A stretch of DNA of 64,000 bases. It comes from Clostridium mediterraneense (lineage in GTDB: Bacteria; Bacillota; Clostridia; Clostridiales; Clostridiaceae). The stretch covers positions 373,640-437,639 of the forward strand of contig NZ_LT594785.1 in the NCBI RefSeq assembly GCF_900091705.1, written 5' to 3'. The notes beneath the pieces are model-generated. The model ran no database searches, had not been told where the DNA came from, and worked only from the letters and a program-made list of their open reading frames with translations. Below, piece by piece: positions 34,258 to 42,965 of the stretch (positions within the stretch are counted from its first letter, which is position 1; every line of letters begins with the position of its first letter). A program made the position numbers and the translations under genes.

Positions 34258-34560
34258 TTAAATAAATCTAGTTTTTTGAGCATAAAGCTTTACTCTAGGC
34301 TTAATTAATAATTCACTAGCTACAACTGATAAAATTGCTAGTGGTAAGTTAAGATGTATAACCATTAGAGTTGAAGCATAATAAAAAACATAATCTATAA
34401 TTCTAAGGCCTATTATATCTTTAAAAGCATAATGTAAAACTGTTAATGTTATAGCTCCAATTAATACGTTAACTATAAATGGTATTTGAAGGACTATAGC
34501 TATAAAGAAATAGGCTATTTCTAGTAAAATAAGAGGTCTTTCAATTTTGTATAAATTCAT
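34258..34560 (-). CDS. Small four-helix membrane protein, unknown function
   Basis: 100 residues, mostly hydrophobic with about three or four helices (LEIAYFFIAIVLQIPFIVNV, IGAITLTVLHYAF, YVFYYASTLMVIHLNLPLAIL) and a basic C-terminus. AAGGAGGAT stands before the ATG. No family recognised; the gene stands alone between convergent add and the next promoter. Confidence 0.7.
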   Translation of the reverse strand: MNLYKIERPLILLEIAYFFIAIVLQIPFIVNVLIGAITLTVLHYAFKDIIGLRIIDYVFYYASTLMVIHLNLPLAILSVVASELLIKPRVKLYAQKTRFI

Positions 34561-34717
34561 TTTTATCCTCCTTTTTTTGTTTTATAAAATTATAACATCT
34601 AATACATATATTAGAAATTACTTTTTTATTAATATTGTGTGATATTAATAATATAGAAAGTTATTCTATATTATGGTAAAATAGGATAAAAATAAAAGCA
34701 AAAGGGGGCAAGAATTT

Positions 34718-35857
34718 ATGAGTGATTTATTAAATAAGAAAATATTTATTGTTGATACTACCTTGAGAGATGGTGAACAAACAGCTGGTGTTGTTTTTGC
34801 AAATCATGAAAAGGTAACTATTGCACAAGCTCTAAGTAATTTAGGTGTTGATCAGCTAGAAGTTGGAATTCCAGCTATGGGTGGAGATGAAAAAGAGGCA
34901 ATAAAAGAAATTTGTAGAAGAGATTTAAAAGCTAGCATTATGGGATGGAATAGAGCTGTGATTGGGGATATACAGCAATCTATCGACTGTGGATGTTCTG
35001 CCGTAGCAATTTCAATATCAGTTTCAGATATTCATATAAAGCATAAACTTAGAACTTCTAGACAATGGGTTTTAGATAATATGCAAAAAGCTGTTGAATT
35101 TGCTAAAAAGAATGGACTTTATGTTTCTGTAAATGGAGAGGATGCATCAAGAGCAGATAAAGATTTTTTAGTTGAGTTTATTGAAGCAGCTAAAAGTGTT
35201 GGTGCTGATAGATTTAGATATTGTGATACTGTTGGTATTATGGACCCTTTTGGCATAAGAGAAAATATAGAGTATCTTTATAAGATGACAAAGGCTGATA
35301 TAGAAATGCATACTCATAATGATTTTGGAATGGGTACTGCAACAGCTTTAGCAGGAGTTATGGGAGGTGCTAATCATATAGGTGTCACAGTTAATGGACT
35401 TGGTGAAAGAGCTGGTAATGCAGCATTAGAAGAAGTTGTAATGGCTCTTAAATATGTTTATGGAGTAGACCTTGGATATGATACAACTAAATTTAAGGAA
35501 ATTTCAGAATATGTGTCAAAAGCTGCAGGGAGAGATTTACCTGAGTGGAAAGCTATTGTTGGAGACAATATGTTTAGACATGAATCAGGTATACATGCTG
35601 ATGGAGCTATAAAAAATCCTAAAAATTATGAAGCTTTTGATCCAGCAGAAATAGGACTTGAAAGACAAATAGTTATAGGAAAGCATTCAGGAAAAGCAGC
35701 TATAGTTAATAAATTTAGAGAATATAATATTGAGCTTAGTCCTGAAATGGCAAATAGAGTTTTAGAGAAAGTAAGGTCTCTTTCAGTAAGTCTTAAAAGA
35801 ACTCTTTTTGATAAAGAAGTAGTTCAAATCTATCATGATATTCAAGAGGGGAAATAA
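34718..35857 (+). CDS. NifV-type homocitrate synthase / Re-citrate synthase-like acyltransferase
   Basis: 379-residue member of the alpha-isopropylmalate/homocitrate synthase family that condenses acetyl-CoA with a 2-oxoacid. The signature DTTLRDGEQTAGVVF at the N-terminus, metal-binding EMHTHNDFGMG (about 198) and GLGERAGNAALEE are all present, while the LeuA regulatory domain is absent, as in NifV. It is coupled to an aconitase gene two bases downstream and no nif genes are nearby. A role in making citrate for glutamate synthesis (as Re-citrate synthases of this superfamily do in other clostridia) is at least as likely as homocitrate synthesis. Sequence alone does not decide the substrate. 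Confidence 0.85.
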   Translation: MSDLLNKKIFIVDTTLRDGEQTAGVVFANHEKVTIAQALSNLGVDQLEVGIPAMGGDEKEAIKEICRRDLKASIMGWNRAVIGDIQQSIDCGCSAVAISISVSDIHIKHKLRTSRQWVLDNMQKAVEFAKKNGLYVSVNGEDASRADKDFLVEFIEAAKSVGADRFRYCDTVGIMDPFGIRENIEYLYKMTKADIEMHTHNDFGMGTATALAGVMGGANHIGVTVNGLGERAGNAALEEVVMALKYVYGVDLGYDTTKFKEISEYVSKAAGRDLPEWKAIVGDNMFRHESGIHADGAIKNPKNYEAFDPAEIGLERQIVIGKHSGKAAIVNKFREYNIELSPEMANRVLEKVRSLSVSLKRTLFDKEVVQIYHDIQEGK

Positions 35858-35859
35858 TT

Positions 35860-37785
35860 ATGGGGTTAAATTTAGTTTATAAGATTTTAAAAGAGCATTT
35901 AGTAGAAGGTGAGCTTAAAGTAGGAAGTCCTATAGGAATTAAGATAGATAGAACATTAACTCAAGATTCAACAGGAACAATGGCTTATTTACAACTTGAA
36001 GCTATGGGAATAGATAGAGTAAAGACCAAAAAGAGTATAGCTTTTATTGATCATAATATGCTTCAACAAGGATTCGAAAATGCAGATGATCATAGATATA
36101 TTCAAACTGTTGCATCAAAATATGGGGTTTATTTTTCAAAGCCTGGGAATGGAATTTGCCATCAAGTATTTTTAGAAAGATTCTCAGTACCTGGAGATAC
36201 TTTGATTGGTTCAGATAGTCATACTCCAACAGCAGGAGGAGTTGGAATGCTTGCAATAGGAGCGGGTGGACTTGATGTTTCTATTGCAATGGCTGGTGGT
36301 GCTTATTATATTAATGCACCAGAAGTAGTTAAAGTAAATCTTATTGGTAAAATGAGAAAAATGGTTACTTCAAAAGATATTATTTTAGAAGTTTTAAGAC
36401 AAATGTCTGTCAAAGGTGGAGTTGGTAGAGTATTTGAATATACAGGAGAGGGTGTAAAAACTCTTTCAGTTCCACAAAGAGCTACTATAACTAATATGGG
36501 GGCAGAGCTAGGGGCTACAAGTTCAATATTTCCAAGTGATGAAAGAACATATGAATATTTTAAAGCTCAAAATAGAGAATATGATTTTAAAGAATTAAGT
36601 GCAGATAAAGATGCAATTTATGATTTAGAAATTACAGTAGATTTAAATAAGCTAGTTCCAATGGTAGCAAAACCACATAGCCCAGATAATGTTTGTTCAG
36701 TTAAAGAAGCTGGAGAAATAAAAGTAGATCAAGTTGCTATAGGAAGTTGTACAAATTCTTCATATGAAGATTTAATGAAAGTAGCTAAAATTCTTAAGGG
36801 CAAAAAAGTTCATAATGATGTTAGCTTAGTTATTGCACCAGGTTCAAGACAAGTTATGGAGATGATTGCTAGAAATGGGGCACTTGGAGATATTATAAGT
36901 TCAGGAGCTAGAATTCTTGAAAATGGCTGTGGACCATGTATAGGCATGGGACAATCACCAAAAACAAATGGAGTTTCTGTTAGAACTTTTAATAGAAATT
37001 TCTATGGTAGAAGTGGAACTTTATCAGCTAAAGTATATCTTGTAAGTCCTGAAGTAGCGGCAGTTACTGCAATTAGGGGAGTTTTATCAGATCCAACAGA
37101 CTTTGAAGTTGATTTTGATGATATAAGTTTAGATAAATTTATAATAGATGATAGTATGATAATAGAGCCAGCGAAACTAGGAGAAGAGGTTGAAGTTGAA
37201 AGGGGACCTAATATAAAACCTTTCCCTATTAATACTGCTTTAAGTCAAAGTATTAATGGAAAAGTTGTTTTAAAAGTTGAAGATAATATAACTACAGACC
37301 ATATTATGCCTTCAAATTCAAAACTTCTTCCTTATAGAAGTAATATACCTTATCTTTCAGAATATTGCTTTAATACTGTTGATACAGAGTTTCCAACTAG
37401 AGCAAAAGAGAATAATGGTGGATTTATAGTAGCTGGAGAAAATTATGGACAAGGTTCTAGTAGAGAACATGCTGCACTTGCACCTTTATATCTTGGGATT
37501 AAGGGAGTTATATGTAAGTCATTTGCAAGAATTCATAAAGCTAATCTTATTAATAGTGGGATAGTTCCTATGATTTTTGAAAATGAAGAAGATTATAATG
37601 ATATAGGACTTTTAGATAGTTTAGAAATTCCAGATATATTAGAAAAAATAGATGATGGAGTTTTAGAAGTTAAGAATATTACAAATGGTAGAAGCTTTAG
37701 AGTTAAAACTCAGCTTTCACAAAAAGAAATAGAAATTATTAAGGCGGGTGGAAAGCTTAATTATACAAAAATTAAATCTTGTTAA
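35860..37785 (+). CDS. Aconitate hydratase (Aquifex-type/putative aconitase)
   Basis: 641-residue [4Fe-4S] dehydratase of the aconitase superfamily. Substrate and cluster motifs are visible: LIGSDSHTPTAGGVG (about 113), the first cluster Cys in AIGSCTNSSYEDL (about 295), and CGPCIGMGQSPKTNG with two more Cys near 360. The swivel domain is fused at the C-terminus (about 490-641, with NYGQGSSREHAALAP). Length is shorter than mitochondrial or AcnA types and fits the compact single-chain form. It begins 2 bases after the NifV-like gene, so the two act in one pathway: citrate to isocitrate, or homocitrate to homoisocitrate. No partner dehydrogenase is adjacent. Confidence 0.9.
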   Translation: MGLNLVYKILKEHLVEGELKVGSPIGIKIDRTLTQDSTGTMAYLQLEAMGIDRVKTKKSIAFIDHNMLQQGFENADDHRYIQTVASKYGVYFSKPGNGICHQVFLERFSVPGDTLIGSDSHTPTAGGVGMLAIGAGGLDVSIAMAGGAYYINAPEVVKVNLIGKMRKMVTSKDIILEVLRQMSVKGGVGRVFEYTGEGVKTLSVPQRATITNMGAELGATSSIFPSDERTYEYFKAQNREYDFKELSADKDAIYDLEITVDLNKLVPMVAKPHSPDNVCSVKEAGEIKVDQVAIGSCTNSSYEDLMKVAKILKGKKVHNDVSLVIAPGSRQVMEMIARNGALGDIISSGARILENGCGPCIGMGQSPKTNGVSVRTFNRNFYGRSGTLSAKVYLVSPEVAAVTAIRGVLSDPTDFEVDFDDISLDKFIIDDSMIIEPAKLGEEVEVERGPNIKPFPINTALSQSINGKVVLKVEDNITTDHIMPSNSKLLPYRSNIPYLSEYCFNTVDTEFPTRAKENNGGFIVAGENYGQGSSREHAALAPLYLGIKGVICKSFARIHKANLINSGIVPMIFENEEDYNDIGLLDSLEIPDILEKIDDGVLEVKNITNGRSFRVKTQLSQKEIEIIKAGGKLNYTKIKSC

Positions 37786-37789
37786 TATA

Positions 37790-37827
37790 AAAAAGGTATA
37801 TCTCAATTTGAGATATACCTTTTTTTA
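37790..37827 (+). terminator. Terminator of the synthase-aconitase operon
   Basis: Perfect stem AAGGTATATCTC with GAGATATACCTT, loop AATTT, T-run; likely bidirectional. Confidence 0.92.
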
Positions 37828-37904
37828 TATTTATTATTTAAATCCTATTGTTGATTAAATATTTGAATAACTATATTGCTTATACTAGGATTTTAAATTA
37901 TTTA

Positions 37905-39140
37905 TTAAGCAAATCTGTTTGATATTTCTTTCTTTGATACTAATTCTGATTTATCAGTATCTACTTTATGAAGTAATAAAGCTTTTACTCTTCCCATTAA
38001 GTATCCAAGTATTAATGAAACTACTATAAATGATATTAACATCCATACGTCATGAACAAGTCCTTCATGGTTTATACCTGAAATAGTCATCTTAAGTCCA
38101 TTTACTGCATAAGTCATTGGTATCCAAGGATGTAATGCCTTAAAGAATTCTGGTGATGTTTCTATTGGGTATAATCCAGAACATGATGTTAATTGTAATA
38201 GGAACATTACAATTACTGAACCCTTCATTATTGGTGTTATTATATAATGTAATCCATTTAACACTGAGTAGAATGTTATAGAAATTAATGCATTATATAA
38301 GAAGAATTGTGGCATTGCAACTGGATTTAATCCAAGTACAGCCCATAAAATTATTCCCATAACGATACTTTGTAATATTGTCATGATTATTCCTGCAAGA
38401 TAAACCTTGAAGAATTTAGCCATGAATTTACCTTTAAACTTCTTACCAAGGCTTGAAGCAACGAAGTAAGTGTACATTGCTCCCATCCATAATGCTATAC
38501 AAATAAAGTAAGGAGCTAACCCTTCACCGTATAATGATACTGGGTTTATAGTTGTATAGTTAAGTTGTACTGGGTTTGCGATATAAGCACTAATTTGCTT
38601 TAATAATTCAGGGTTATTTCCAAGCTTAGCTCCCTTTTCTAATGTTTGTATTAAAGTCATTGAAGTAGCTTCAGAAATTTGTTTTGAAATATTTCCTTGA
38701 ACTCCTTGAGCTACTGCTGAGAATATCTTTGAGAACACATAGTTCTTACCTTGATTTATAGTTGCATCAATTACTGGCTTCTTAAATCCATCAGTCATTG
38801 CATTTGCAACATCATATGAGAAGTTCTTTGGAATTACTACCATAGCATAGTATTTCTTACCTTCAACTCCTGCTTTTGCTTCATCGTAGTTTACAAATTC
38901 CCATTTTACACTATGGTTATCTTTTAAACTCGCTTCGACACTTTTACCAATATCAATAGTTTGTCCATCTTTTGTTACTGGCTGGTCCATATTTACGAAA
39001 GCTACAGGAACTTTACCCATTTGTTGATATGGGTTCCAGAAACCTCTTAAATATGTAAATGAATAAAACGCTGGTAAAACTAAAATACTTATGAGTACTA
39101 ATAAAATCATTGGACTTAACTTTTTCTTTTGTTTATCCAT
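37905..39140 (-). CDS. YhgE/Pip-type ABC-2-like membrane protein
   Basis: 411 residues. One N-terminal helix (about 12-32) is followed by the family motif FWNPYQQMGKVPVAFVNMDQ, an extracellular region of about 150 residues with YAMVVIPKNFSYDVANAM, and five or six C-terminal helices ending before a charged tail. It matches the YhgE/Pip group related to ABC-2 permeases and phage-infection proteins, but the usual long coiled-coil extracellular part is missing, giving a short form. No ATPase is adjacent. It is divergent from a LysR-type gene that probably controls it. Substrate unknown. Confidence 0.82.
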   Translation of the reverse strand: MDKQKKKLSPMILLVLISILVLPAFYSFTYLRGFWNPYQQMGKVPVAFVNMDQPVTKDGQTIDIGKSVEASLKDNHSVKWEFVNYDEAKAGVEGKKYYAMVVIPKNFSYDVANAMTDGFKKPVIDATINQGKNYVFSKIFSAVAQGVQGNISKQISEATSMTLIQTLEKGAKLGNNPELLKQISAYIANPVQLNYTTINPVSLYGEGLAPYFICIALWMGAMYTYFVASSLGKKFKGKFMAKFFKVYLAGIIMTILQSIVMGIILWAVLGLNPVAMPQFFLYNALISITFYSVLNGLHYIITPIMKGSVIVMFLLQLTSCSGLYPIETSPEFFKALHPWIPMTYAVNGLKMTISGINHEGLVHDVWMLISFIVVSLILGYLMGRVKALLLHKVDTDKSELVSKKEISNRFA

Positions 39141-39251
39141 TATTACATCTCCTTTGTTTAATATTTATTTTTAAAATTTACAAATTTGAAACAATTTATA
39201 CTTGTATTATATAACCTTTTTTATATAATTAGAAATATATATTATTGTATA

Positions 39252-39277
39252 TATATATTTATTTAAATAAATATATA
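39252..39277. repeat. 26-bp perfect palindrome before the LysR-type gene
   Basis: Self-complementary from 39252 to 39277 around a TTTAAA centre, composed only of A and T. It ends 15 bases before the LysR start, in the divergent region. Candidate regulator site or mRNA hairpin covering the translation start; AT bias makes chance possible. Confidence 0.45.
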
Positions 39278-39292
39278 GTGGAGGATAGAGTC

Positions 39293-40210
39293 ATGGAATT
39301 ACTTCAATTAAAATATTTTCAACATGTTGCAAAGCATCAGAATATAACAAAAGCAGCTAATGAATTACATATATCCCAGCCATCATTAAGTTTAACTATA
39401 AAAAAACTTGAAGAGGAAATAGGAATTCCTCTATTTAGAAGAGTAGGAAAGAAGATAGAGCTTAATCAATATGGAGAAGCATATTTAAAGCATGTAAGCA
39501 GAATACTAACAGATCTTGAAAGTGCAAAAGATGAGGTTTTAGAGCTTTATGGTATAAAAAATACTCATATATCATTAAGTGTAAATGCGACTTTATTTTT
39601 AACAGAACTTTTAAGGGACTTTTTAATTGAGCATCCCAATATTAAAATGACTCAATCTATAAATACTCAAGATGTAATTATTGAATCTTTAAAAAATGGG
39701 AATGTTGATTTTGCAATAACATCACCTATTATTGAAATACCGGAAATAGAGACTATTGAATTAATAGAAGAAGAAATAGTAGTTATTGCACCAGCTAAAG
39801 GGAAGTTTGCTAATGTCGATTATGTATATTTAAAAGAATTATCAGAAGAAAATTTTATAGAGCTTACAGAATCATATGCATTTAGACTTATAACTCAGCA
39901 ATTATATAATCAAGCTGGCTTTGAACCTAATATAGTTTTTGAAGGTGATAATAATATGATAGAGCAGCTTCTTAGATTGGATAGAGGGGTAGCTTTAGCT
40001 CCAATTTCTATTAGGCATAGATATAGAAAGGACCATACTCCTGAATTAGAAGAGTTTAAGATACTACGACTTAAGGATAAATGTAATAAAAGAAAAATTG
40101 GTTTATCATATTTAAAAGGAAAATATCTTTCTGATTTATCGGTACAGTTCAAGCAATTTACAATAAATTATTATAATGAGTTTAAGAAAAATTTAGACTT
40201 GTTTGAATAG
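39293..40210 (+). CDS. LysR family transcriptional regulator
   Basis: 305 residues. The N-terminal winged helix-turn-helix (about 1-60: LLQLKYFQHVAKHQNITKAA, then ELHISQPSLSLTIKKLEEEI) is typical LysR. The substrate-binding domain follows (about 90-290). ATG 39293 has GGAGG before it; the in-frame ATG at 39245 belongs to AT repeats without a ribosome binding site. Divergent orientation to the YhgE/Pip gene is the classical LysR arrangement, so that gene is its likely target. Inducer unknown. Confidence 0.92.
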   Translation: MELLQLKYFQHVAKHQNITKAANELHISQPSLSLTIKKLEEEIGIPLFRRVGKKIELNQYGEAYLKHVSRILTDLESAKDEVLELYGIKNTHISLSVNATLFLTELLRDFLIEHPNIKMTQSINTQDVIIESLKNGNVDFAITSPIIEIPEIETIELIEEEIVVIAPAKGKFANVDYVYLKELSEENFIELTESYAFRLITQQLYNQAGFEPNIVFEGDNNMIEQLLRLDRGVALAPISIRHRYRKDHTPELEEFKILRLKDKCNKRKIGLSYLKGKYLSDLSVQFKQFTINYYNEFKKNLDLFE

Positions 40211-40280
40211 ACTTTTAAAGATATAATAATAGTTCCGATAAAGAAATTTTTAATAAAAATTATGTTTATAAGTAATATAA

Positions 40281-40330
40281 AAAAGTTATCCACAGGTAAA
40301 TTTTAAACTTTTACCTGTGGATAACTTTTT
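40281..40330. terminator. Bidirectional terminator with two DnaA-box sequences
   Basis: Stem of about 20 bases between 40281-40300 and 40311-40330, T/A runs on both sides. Each arm contains a perfect DnaA box (TTATCCACA at 40286-40294; TGTGGATAA at 40316-40324). It separates the convergent LysR and anchored-protein genes. Confidence 0.88.
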
Positions 40331-40346
40331 ATTTTTAAATTGTGGA

Positions 40347-40985
40347 TTAAAAACCTAAGTTTATATCTAAGGGATTAGTATTTAATTTAATATAACCATC
40401 TGAATCAATAAATTCAGTAGTTAGATTTTTTGCTATGCTAATTCCTTTATAAGTTATATTTACATGAGACACAACAACTAATGCTCCATTTTTAATCTCT
40501 TTGGATTTAATGTTAGCAAATTTTATGGATGTATTTATTAAATCATTTTGTGTTATATGATCAGGGAATTTTATATAGGTATTATTATTTTCAGTTTTAA
40601 ATTGTAATTTAGAGATTACATCATTACTTAAATAATTTCCTAAAGCTGTAGTAAAAGCTTCCTTAGTTTGATAAGGTGCTTTTAGTAAATGATAATTTCC
40701 TGATAAGTTTTGATCAGGATTAACACTATTTATAAATACATTTTTTAAATTATTTGTAAGTGTATCAAGTAAATCTATTAATTCAGCATCTGTATAACTA
40801 TCAAGTGGCTTAGCTTTAATTGGTAATAAGTCAGGTGTAGGTATTACAGTTGAATTTATATTTTTATTAGAATTTTGAGTAATGTTATTATTAGATGCAT
40901 GATTTTGTTTTATTTCCATAAAGGTAAAGATACTTACACCTATGGCTAAAAGTAATAATAAAACTATAATGACCTTTTTTTTCAT
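40347..40985 (-). CDS. Membrane-anchored extracytoplasmic protein, last gene of glycosylation operon
   Basis: 212 residues with an N-terminal hydrophobic anchor (about 4-24; no lipobox Cys) and an Asn-rich stalk (about 30-50, NNNITQNSNKNINST). A globular domain follows with PLDSYTDAELIDLLDTLTNN at its start. No known domain recognised. AGGAGGAG precedes the ATG. It lies 20 bases behind the GT39 transferase gene and is the last of five genes in one direction. It could be the acceptor or a helper of the sugar transfer, but that is inference from position. Confidence 0.72.
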   Translation of the reverse strand: MKKKVIIVLLLLLAIGVSIFTFMEIKQNHASNNNITQNSNKNINSTVIPTPDLLPIKAKPLDSYTDAELIDLLDTLTNNLKNVFINSVNPDQNLSGNYHLLKAPYQTKEAFTTALGNYLSNDVISKLQFKTENNNTYIKFPDHITQNDLINTSIKFANIKSKEIKNGALVVVSHVNITYKGISIAKNLTTEFIDSDGYIKLNTNPLDINLGF

Positions 40986-41005
40986 TTCTCTCCTCCTAAA
41001 AAAGT

Positions 41006-42259
41006 TTATCTGTCTATGAATGAAGCAATTGCAAAAGCAGCAGCTATTATAAGCATAAACATATTAGGGAAACCATATCTAGAGAATGTAACAAATGGCC
41101 AATAAACTACAGTACACATAGTGAATATAGTTAAAAGCATTCCTACATTTCGATTTCTATTACCTTTCAGTAACATAAATATTATTCCCAATATAGCTAG
41201 GAAAATATAAATCCAATGAATTCCAGTCATTACTCCCATACTTATTCCCAGTATTGGTCGCCAATAATAAGGGATGCAATAAAGCATGAATGTCTTACCA
41301 AGAGTATACCAAGCTGTATATTTTAATGGTTGAGTTTTAAAACCAGTTTCTATTATATAATTAGCAAGATTATTTTGCTCTTCATCAGACATATACTTAT
41401 TATTTTCAAATTTTTCATAGCCATCTTCAGCAGGAATATCCTTTGCAAAACTTGGAGGAGCATCAAATATAAATGCACCTAAAAGCTTAGGATTGGCTGA
41501 GGAATCTGTAAATAAAATAAAGTGACCTTTTAGATTATAATTTCTTACCCACCATGGAGTGAAGAAAATTGTGAAAGTAACAAAAGCCACAAGAGTATAT
41601 TTAATCATATCTTTTATTGTGTATTTATTTACTATCCAGAAGATAACTATAAATAGAGGGAATATCGCTGCATTTGGTCTTGTAAGACAAGTAAGTGCCC
41701 AAAATATTGAAGTTATTATATAGTAGATCATCTTATTTTCTTTTATAGCTACTATTGAGAAATAAAGCATTATGATAAATAAGAATTGGAATAAAACTTC
41801 TGTTAATATTAAGTTTGGTGATACTGCCTCTGGTAGATAAAGTGCAAATAAGAATGCAGCTATTATAGCTACTTTTTTATTAAATAATTCTCTTGCAATA
41901 AGGTAAACAAAATAAAGAGAAACACCTTGCATTAAACATTGTATTATTCTAATTGCTGTTACACCTGAGTCACCAGTACCAAAGATAGCCATAATTCCAC
42001 TTAAAAATAGAGGGAATAAAGGCATTATAAATGCAGTAGGTACTCCATAATAATAAAGTTGACCTGTTTGTAAGAATAATCTAGCTGTATGTAGATATCT
42101 AACATCATCATTATTTAATTTTACTGGGTTTCCGATATAGAAATAGTTATTATTTTTTATAGCTTCAAAAATAGATATTCCAAGTAGGATAGCTATTGCT
42201 AAAAATAAAAAAAGTCGATATTTCTTATCGTCTTCCCATAGATATTTTTTTAAATTCAT
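41006..42259 (-). CDS. GT39/ArnT-like membrane glycosyltransferase
   Basis: 417-residue polytopic protein with about ten helices. It has the dolichyl-P-mannose-protein mannosyltransferase/ArnT outline: an early extracytoplasmic loop with acidic LNNDDVRYLHTARLFLQTGQ, PLFPLFLSGIMAIFG, and a helix-rich middle with CLTRPNAAIFPLFIV. Such enzymes move a sugar from an undecaprenyl-phosphate carrier to protein, lipid or wall polymer outside the membrane. Upstream genes supply the GT2 transferase and the flippase-like protein. AAGGAG precedes ATG 42259. Acceptor unknown. Confidence 0.85.
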   Translation of the reverse strand: MNLKKYLWEDDKKYRLFLFLAIAILLGISIFEAIKNNNYFYIGNPVKLNNDDVRYLHTARLFLQTGQLYYYGVPTAFIMPLFPLFLSGIMAIFGTGDSGVTAIRIIQCLMQGVSLYFVYLIARELFNKKVAIIAAFLFALYLPEAVSPNLILTEVLFQFLFIIMLYFSIVAIKENKMIYYIITSIFWALTCLTRPNAAIFPLFIVIFWIVNKYTIKDMIKYTLVAFVTFTIFFTPWWVRNYNLKGHFILFTDSSANPKLLGAFIFDAPPSFAKDIPAEDGYEKFENNKYMSDEEQNNLANYIIETGFKTQPLKYTAWYTLGKTFMLYCIPYYWRPILGISMGVMTGIHWIYIFLAILGIIFMLLKGNRNRNVGMLLTIFTMCTVVYWPFVTFSRYGFPNMFMLIIAAAFAIASFIDR

Positions 42260-42268
42260 AAACGCTCC

Positions 42269-42616
42269 TTACTTCATTGAAATAACAAAAACACCGATAA
42301 GTATTATTATTGTTCCGATGATTGTATTAGTGCTTATTTTTTCATTTAAGATAAAGTAACTTGCAAATAATGAGATTATATAGCTCATACTTTGTAGAGG
42401 ATAAACCTTACTTAAATCATAATTTTTTAGTATGTATAGCCAGTAAATAGTTGCAACTCCATAAATAATAATTCCACTAAAAATAAATTTATTAAATAGT
42501 GCAAGTATTATTGCCTTAGCTCCATCAAGAGAAACATGACCAAGCCCTATTTTCCATAAAAGTTGCCCTGATACAAGCAAGATACAATTTATAAGTACTA
42601 AAATAATTTCTTTCAT
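42269..42616 (-). CDS. Small DMT/EamA-type membrane protein, probable lipid-sugar flippase subunit
   Basis: 115 residues in four helices with the outline of SMR/EamA single-domain proteins such as ArnE/ArnF (ILVLINCILLVSGQLLWKIG; NYDLSKVYPLQSMSYIISLF; ASYFILNEKIS; IIGTIIILIGVFVIS). ATG 42616 has AAAGGGA upstream; the ATG at 42637 lies before that site and inside the previous gene. Placed between a GT2 gene and a GT39 gene, it most probably flips undecaprenyl-phosphate-sugar across the membrane. Confidence 0.82.
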   Translation of the reverse strand: MKEIILVLINCILLVSGQLLWKIGLGHVSLDGAKAIILALFNKFIFSGIIIYGVATIYWLYILKNYDLSKVYPLQSMSYIISLFASYFILNEKISTNTIIGTIIILIGVFVISMK

Positions 42617-42620
42617 TGTA

Positions 42621-42965
42621 TTAGTCCCTTTCATCAACCTTTTTCTTTAGTATTCCAAGTTCTTGAGAAAGACTTGTTACTTGATTTCTAAGCTTTGAAA
42701 TAGCAACGCTTAGAGTGAAGAGTATTAGAATTAATATAAATATTATTCCAAGGAATAAAGTATTTACAGGATTATAAATTCTTAATAGTCTTGATACGCT
42801 ATAAACTATTCCAGGGCAGATACTAAGTACAATAAAGAAAATTCCAAGTACTATCCAAAGCATAGAATACTTAATAGTTAGCTTTGACCTTTTAGTTATT
42901 GATATTATATATAACGTAAAAAGACAAGACGCTATAATTAATATTATTTGGAATATTTCATTCAA
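42621..42965 (-). CDS. DUF2304 membrane protein
   Basis: 114 residues. Two to three helices (IFQIILIIASCLFTLYIISI; YSMLWIVLGIFFIVLSICPGIV; LFLGIIFILILILFTLS) are followed by a coiled-coil tail, the layout of DUF2304 proteins that accompany GT2 polyprenyl-sugar transferases. The start is TTG 42965, overlapping the TGA of the GT2 gene (TTGA), with AAGGTG upstream: tight translational coupling. Probably a membrane partner of the GT2 enzyme. Confidence 0.83.
   Translation of the reverse strand: MNEIFQIILIIASCLFTLYIISITKRSKLTIKYSMLWIVLGIFFIVLSICPGIVYSVSRLLRIYNPVNTLFLGIIFILILILFTLSVAISKLRNQVTSLSQELGILKKKVDERD

Noticed and set aside
40281-40330. Replication origin suggested by facing DnaA boxes
   Set aside because: Only two boxes, both inside a terminator stem; no dnaA/dnaN genes or box cluster nearby.
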